Of a stretch of DNA of 16,499 nucleotides, positions 12,876-16,499 are shown piece after piece; positions within the stretch are counted from its first letter, which is position 1; every line of letters begins with the position of its first letter. The notes below the pieces were generated by a model, which did not search any database, was not told the DNA's origin, and saw only the letters and a program-made list of their open reading frames with translations. A program made the translations under genes and the position numbers. The stretch comes from an uncultured Pseudomonadota bacterium. Lineage in GTDB: Bacteria > Pseudomonadota > Gammaproteobacteria > Methylococcales > Methylomonadaceae. Where the stretch lies: contig CAJBJW010000044.1 of assembly GCA_903953455.1 (NCBI GenBank), forward strand, positions 1 through 16,499, given 5' to 3'.

Positions 12876-15578
12876 ATGCTGGGCAAACTGGTCAAATTAG
12901 TTATAGGTAGCCGCAACGACAGGCTCATCAAGAAAAAAAGAGCATTAGTTAAAAAAGTCAACGCACTGTCCTCGGAATACGAAAAACTCTCTGATGATGC
13001 GCTGCAGGCGAAAACACAAGAATTCCGCGATCGCATCGAAAAAGGCGAAACACTCAATCATCTTCTGCCTGAAGCCTTCGCAATGGTTCGCGAAGCCTCT
13101 ACTCGCGTTTTTGGTATGCGTCACTTCGATGTTCAACTTATCGGCGGTATGATTTTGCACAGCGGCAAGATTGCTGAGATGAAAACCGGTGAAGGTAAAA
13201 CGTTAATGGCAACGTTGGCTGTTTATTTAAATGCCCTGCCTAAACGTGGTGTCCATGTTGTCACGGTTAATGATTATCTTGCCAAACGCGATGCAGAAAC
13301 AATGAGTAAGCTCTATAGTTTCATGGGGTTGACTACAGGGGTTATTTTAGGGCAAATGGAAGCCACGGAACGTCGATTAGCTTATGCTTGTGACATTACC
13401 TATGGGACAAATAATGAATTTGGTTTCGATTATTTGCGCGACAATATGGCCTTTACACTGGAGCAAAAAGTTCAACGTGATTTGCATTTTGCAGTCGTTG
13501 ACGAAGTTGACTCAATTTTAATCGATGAAGCTCGTACACCGCTTATTATTTCAGGTCCAACTGATGACACCAGTGATATTTATCTAAAAATCAATGCAAT
13601 CATTCCGCTTCTCACAAAACAACTAAAAGAAGGTGAAGCAGGTGATTACTCAGTTGATGAAAAATCTAAACAAATTCATTTAACAGAGACTGGACACGAA
13701 CATGTGGAAGAACTCATGGTTGAACATGGACTTTTCACTGACGGCGCCAGCTTATATGATTCAGCAAATTTACGCTTAATGCATTACATTAATGCAGCAC
13801 TGCGTGCTCACGCGCTCTTTAGACGCGATGTTGAGTATATCGTCAAAGAAGATCAAGTGATTATCGTCGACGAATTTACCGGACGCACCATGCCAGGCAG
13901 AAGATGGTCTGAAGGTTTGCATCAAGCGATTGAAGCAAAAGAAGGTGTATCCATTCAAAACGAAAATCAAACGCTAGCATCAATTACCTTCCAAAATTAT
14001 TTTCGTTTATATGAAAAACTCTCTGGTATGACTGGAACGGCCGATACAGAGGCCTTTGAGTTAAATAAAATCTATGGTTTGGAAGTAGTTGTTATTCCAA
14101 CGCATCGCTCAATGATTCGTCGTGATTTAGGTGATGTTGTTTTTTTAACGTCAGCAGAAAAATATCAAGCGGTTGCCAAAGACATTAAAGATTGTGTTAA
14201 TCGCAGTCAGCCCGTTTTGGTGGGTACAACTTCGATTGAAAACTCTGAATTACTGTCAAGTATTTTGACCCAAGAAGGGATTAAACACGAAGTTTTAAAC
14301 GCAAAGCAACATGAGCGTGAAGCGCATATTATCGAGCAAGCCGGACAACCTAATGCGGTTACCATTGCAACAAATATGGCTGGACGTGGAACAGATATTG
14401 TTCTTGGTGGTAATTTAGAGGCTGAACTTTCCGCACTTGATGAACAGGCAACTCAAGCACAAAAAGATAAAATTCGTGGTGCATGGCTTGATCGTCACAA
14501 TGCCGTCGTTGCCAGTGGTGGATTGCATGTGATAGGTTCTGAACGCCATGAATCTCGACGCATTGACAACCAGTTACGCGGACGCTCAGGCAGACAAGGC
14601 GATCCTGGTTCAAGTCGATTCTTTTTATCACTTGAAGATGATTTGATGCGCATTTTTGCTTCTGAGCGTGTTTCTGGCCTAATGCAAAAACTAGGTATGG
14701 GAAATGGTGAGGCCATCGAGCATCCGTGGGTTACACGATCTATTGAAAATGCACAACGTAAAGTTGAAGCGCATAACTTTAATATTCGTAAAGAAATTTT
14801 AGCTTATGATGACGTGGCAAATGATCAACGTAAAGTGATTTACGCTCAACGTAGCGAAATCATGGCAGCAACTGATATTTCAGATATTGTTACAGCGATT
14901 CGTGAAGATGTTGTCAATAATATGATTTCACTCTATATTCCACAAAAAACCATGATGGAACAGTGGAACATTGAAGGACTAGAAGAGCATCTCAGTATGG
15001 AGTTTGGTGTAGAAATTCCTGTTTCACAAATGCTGAAAGTTGAAAAAAATCTTAACGAAGATACTTTGCGCGACCGTATTATTACTATTCTTGAAGAAAA
15101 TCATATTCAAAAAGAAGAAGCAATTGGAGCTGAAACCCTTCGCAATGCAGAAAAAACATTTATGCTGCGCGCGCTTGATCACAACTGGAAAGAACATTTA
15201 GCAGCAATGGATTATTTGCGTCAAGGTATTCATTTCAGAGGTTACGCGCAAAAAGATCCAAAACAAGAATATAAACGTGAAGCATTTGAAATGTTTACGA
15301 ATTTATTGGAAACTATCAAATTTGAAGTTGTTGGACTATTATTTAAAATTCCAAGCGATATAACAGCAATTCAAGACGAGATTGATACGCCAGCACCCGT
15401 AAAAACAATTGTAAGCAATAATGATAATTTGGATGATCATTTTGTTGCTTTGGCAAACTCAGAAGAGCCAACCTTAGCAGATCAACCAACAAGTGCAGTC
15501 AATACTGTTGGAAGAAATGAACCTTGTCCTTGTGGATCAGGCCTTCGCTACAAACAATGTCACGGAAAATTGGATTAA
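12876..15578 (+). CDS. secA: Preprotein translocase ATPase SecA
   Basis: SecA is the ATPase motor that pushes unfolded preproteins through SecYEG. The 900-residue product is full length, close to E. coli's 901. It starts with the usual amphipathic region (MLGKLVKLVIGSRNDR). It carries Walker A MKTGEGKTL around 102-110, with Lys108 in the P-loop, and the DEVDS Walker B region followed by LIDEARTPLIISG near 208-226. It also has the PGRRWSEGLHQAIEAKEG helicase stretch and the DNQLRGRSGRQGDPGSS arginine-finger region of the second nucleotide-binding fold. The extreme C-terminus has the SecB- and zinc-binding motif CPCGSGLRYKQCH (Cys884, Cys886, Cys895, His896). The start has GGAAA about 7 nt upstream. 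A basal Sec system should export the TpsA, FecR and TpsB proteins encoded next door, but the neighbourhood need not reflect that. Confidence 0.98.
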   Translation: MLGKLVKLVIGSRNDRLIKKKRALVKKVNALSSEYEKLSDDALQAKTQEFRDRIEKGETLNHLLPEAFAMVREASTRVFGMRHFDVQLIGGMILHSGKIAEMKTGEGKTLMATLAVYLNALPKRGVHVVTVNDYLAKRDAETMSKLYSFMGLTTGVILGQMEATERRLAYACDITYGTNNEFGFDYLRDNMAFTLEQKVQRDLHFAVVDEVDSILIDEARTPLIISGPTDDTSDIYLKINAIIPLLTKQLKEGEAGDYSVDEKSKQIHLTETGHEHVEELMVEHGLFTDGASLYDSANLRLMHYINAALRAHALFRRDVEYIVKEDQVIIVDEFTGRTMPGRRWSEGLHQAIEAKEGVSIQNENQTLASITFQNYFRLYEKLSGMTGTADTEAFELNKIYGLEVVVIPTHRSMIRRDLGDVVFLTSAEKYQAVAKDIKDCVNRSQPVLVGTTSIENSELLSSILTQEGIKHEVLNAKQHEREAHIIEQAGQPNAVTIATNMAGRGTDIVLGGNLEAELSALDEQATQAQKDKIRGAWLDRHNAVVASGGLHVIGSERHESRRIDNQLRGRSGRQGDPGSSRFFLSLEDDLMRIFASERVSGLMQKLGMGNGEAIEHPWVTRSIENAQRKVEAHNFNIRKEILAYDDVANDQRKVIYAQRSEIMAATDISDIVTAIREDVVNNMISLYIPQKTMMEQWNIEGLEEHLSMEFGVEIPVSQMLKVEKNLNEDTLRDRIITILEENHIQKEEAIGAETLRNAEKTFMLRALDHNWKEHLAAMDYLRQGIHFRGYAQKDPKQEYKREAFEMFTNLLETIKFEVVGLLFKIPSDITAIQDEIDTPAPVKTIVSNNDNLDDHFVALANSEEPTLADQPTSAVNTVGRNEPCPCGSGLRYKQCHGKLD

Positions 15579-15592
15579 GTTTCACATTTGAC

Positions 15593-15717
15593 CACGGCGT
15601 TACTTTTTGAAATAGGCATAAATGAATTGAATTATTTTTAATATCATGATTTCATTTTTTGAAAAATATCCTGTTAATTTCAATTTTTTGCAATTAAATA
15701 AAAAAAGAAACGCCGTG
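15593..15717. repeat. 9-bp inverted repeat flanking the pilM start
   Basis: CACGGCGTT at 15593-15601 and AACGCCGTG at 15709-15717 are perfectly complementary and relatively GC-rich in an AT-rich stretch. The first lies 14 bp after the secA stop, the second within the first codons of pilM. It could fold the mRNA around the pilM start or be chance. Confidence 0.35.
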
Positions 15718-16499
15718 ATTGGTATTGATATTACGAGTTCAGCGGTAAAGTTAGTCGAACTTAGTAAAAAAAACACAGGGTACACGCTAGAAAGTTGCTC
15801 TGTTGTCCCTTTTCCTCGCAACGAACAAAATCTGCAACAACCCAATACCTACGTGATCGGTCAAACCATACAAAAAGCTTTGTATGAGTCAAAAACTAAA
15901 GTTAAACAAGCCGCTATTGCAGTAGGCGGTGCATCCGTTATAACAAAAAATATTTCAATCCCTGCTGGGCTTAATGATGATGAAATCATAGAGCAAATTA
16001 TCATCGATGCCGCAAAATATATCCCTTATAACATTAATGATGTTTTTTGGGATTTTGAAATTCAAGGAATCAATAAAACAAACACAAGTCTGCTCGATGT
16101 GTTGTTAGTGGCTACGCGAAAAGAATCAATTGAACACAAGATAGAGTTACTTAAACACGCTCAATTGAAACCTAAAATTATCGAAGTTGAAACCTTTGCA
16201 ATTGGAAATGCATTGTCACTTCTTGTTTCTCAATTGCCGTGGGATATTGAAGACAAAACGATAGCCATTGTTGATATAGGGGCTAATCTAACCACATTAC
16301 ATGTGATACAACGTTCTCGCTCAATTTTTACCAGAGAATTAGCGTTTGGTGGACGGCATCTCACAAACTTAATTGCACAGACTTATGAATTATCACAATC
16401 TGATGCAGAACAGGCCAAAAAAAAAGGAGAGTTACCTGAAGGATACCACAGTAATATTTTGGAACCGTTTAAACAAAATATCGTGCAGCAAATTCAACG
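15646..16499 (+). CDS. pilM: Type IV pilus assembly protein PilM (partial, runs off window)
   Basis: PilM is an actin-like (ASKHA-fold) cytoplasmic ATPase that binds the N-terminus of PilN and links the inner-membrane PilN/O platform of type IV pili to the motor. About 284 residues are visible; the frame is open at the right edge. The family signature VIGIDITSSAVKLVEL starts at residue 24, the phosphate-binding IAVVDIG-type segment reads AIVDIGANLTTLHV, and ELAFGGRHLTNLIAQTY follows with the typical DAEQAKKKGELP stretch. The N-terminal extension of about 23 residues before VIGID is somewhat long. The ATG at 15646 lacks a clear Shine-Dalgarno; an in-frame GTG at 15715 would remove the extension but start directly at the first strand, so the ATG is preferred. 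pilNOPQ would be expected to the right. Confidence 0.93.
   Translation, partial: MISFFEKYPVNFNFLQLNKKRNAVIGIDITSSAVKLVELSKKNTGYTLESCSVVPFPRNEQNLQQPNTYVIGQTIQKALYESKTKVKQAAIAVGGASVITKNISIPAGLNDDEIIEQIIIDAAKYIPYNINDVFWDFEIQGINKTNTSLLDVLLVATRKESIEHKIELLKHAQLKPKIIEVETFAIGNALSLLVSQLPWDIEDKTIAIVDIGANLTTLHVIQRSRSIFTRELAFGGRHLTNLIAQTYELSQSDAEQAKKKGELPEGYHSNILEPFKQNIVQQIQ

Noticed and set aside
15600..15845. 81-codon minus-strand frame across the pilM start
   Set aside because: It is antisense to conserved PilM sequence (VIGIDITSSAVKL) and has no supporting features.

Overview
The window looks like a chromosomal segment of an AT-rich, motile gammaproteobacterium. The genes pointing that way are E. 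coli-type MotA/MotB, a BON-domain lipoprotein, a Lon-related protease, UbiA of ubiquinone synthesis, SecA with a C-terminal zinc site, and PilM of type IV pili. Gene content and AT-richness are compatible with a Legionellales-like lineage, but no rRNA or other clade-defining marker is present, so that placement is a guess. No tRNA, rRNA, CRISPR array, insertion sequence or phage gene was recognised.

Layout, left to right: (1) 1-438 is a non-coding AT-rich leader with possible promoters, followed by motA-motB (+), the stator of the flagellar motor, ending at a strong stem-loop terminator. (2) pyrE (-) converges on motB and shares that terminator region. (3) After a 311-bp gap, a compact + strand cluster holds a BON-domain lipoprotein gene, a Lon-related ATP-dependent protease gene (3-bp gap) and ubiA (GTGA overlap with the protease stop). 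(4) A three-gene operon on the - strand, read right to left, encodes a two-partner-secretion exoprotein (TpsA) with a filamentous-haemagglutinin-type N-terminal domain, a beta-helix repeat block and an MBG-like domain; an exported protein with two FecR domains; and a TpsB/ShlB outer-membrane transporter. tpsA and fecR overlap by ATGA, and tpsB follows 40 bp later. tpsB converges on ubiA with a 12-bp tail-to-tail overlap. (5) A 381-bp divergent intergenic region separates tpsA from secA (+). (6) A 67-bp gap leads to pilM (+), which is cut by the window edge.

The accessory and most interesting part is the TpsA-FecR-TpsB operon (6798-12494). The FecR-domain protein is neither a membrane anti-sigma factor nor next to an ECF sigma or TonB-receptor gene. 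It is an exported protein placed between a secreted adhesin-like protein and its transporter. Both the FecR protein and TpsA have an odd number of cysteines in the predicted mature chain, with one isolated cysteine within four residues of the C-terminus. This raises the untested possibility of an inter-chain disulfide or a shared retention mechanism. The rest is housekeeping, with some noteworthy coupling of gene ends and starts.
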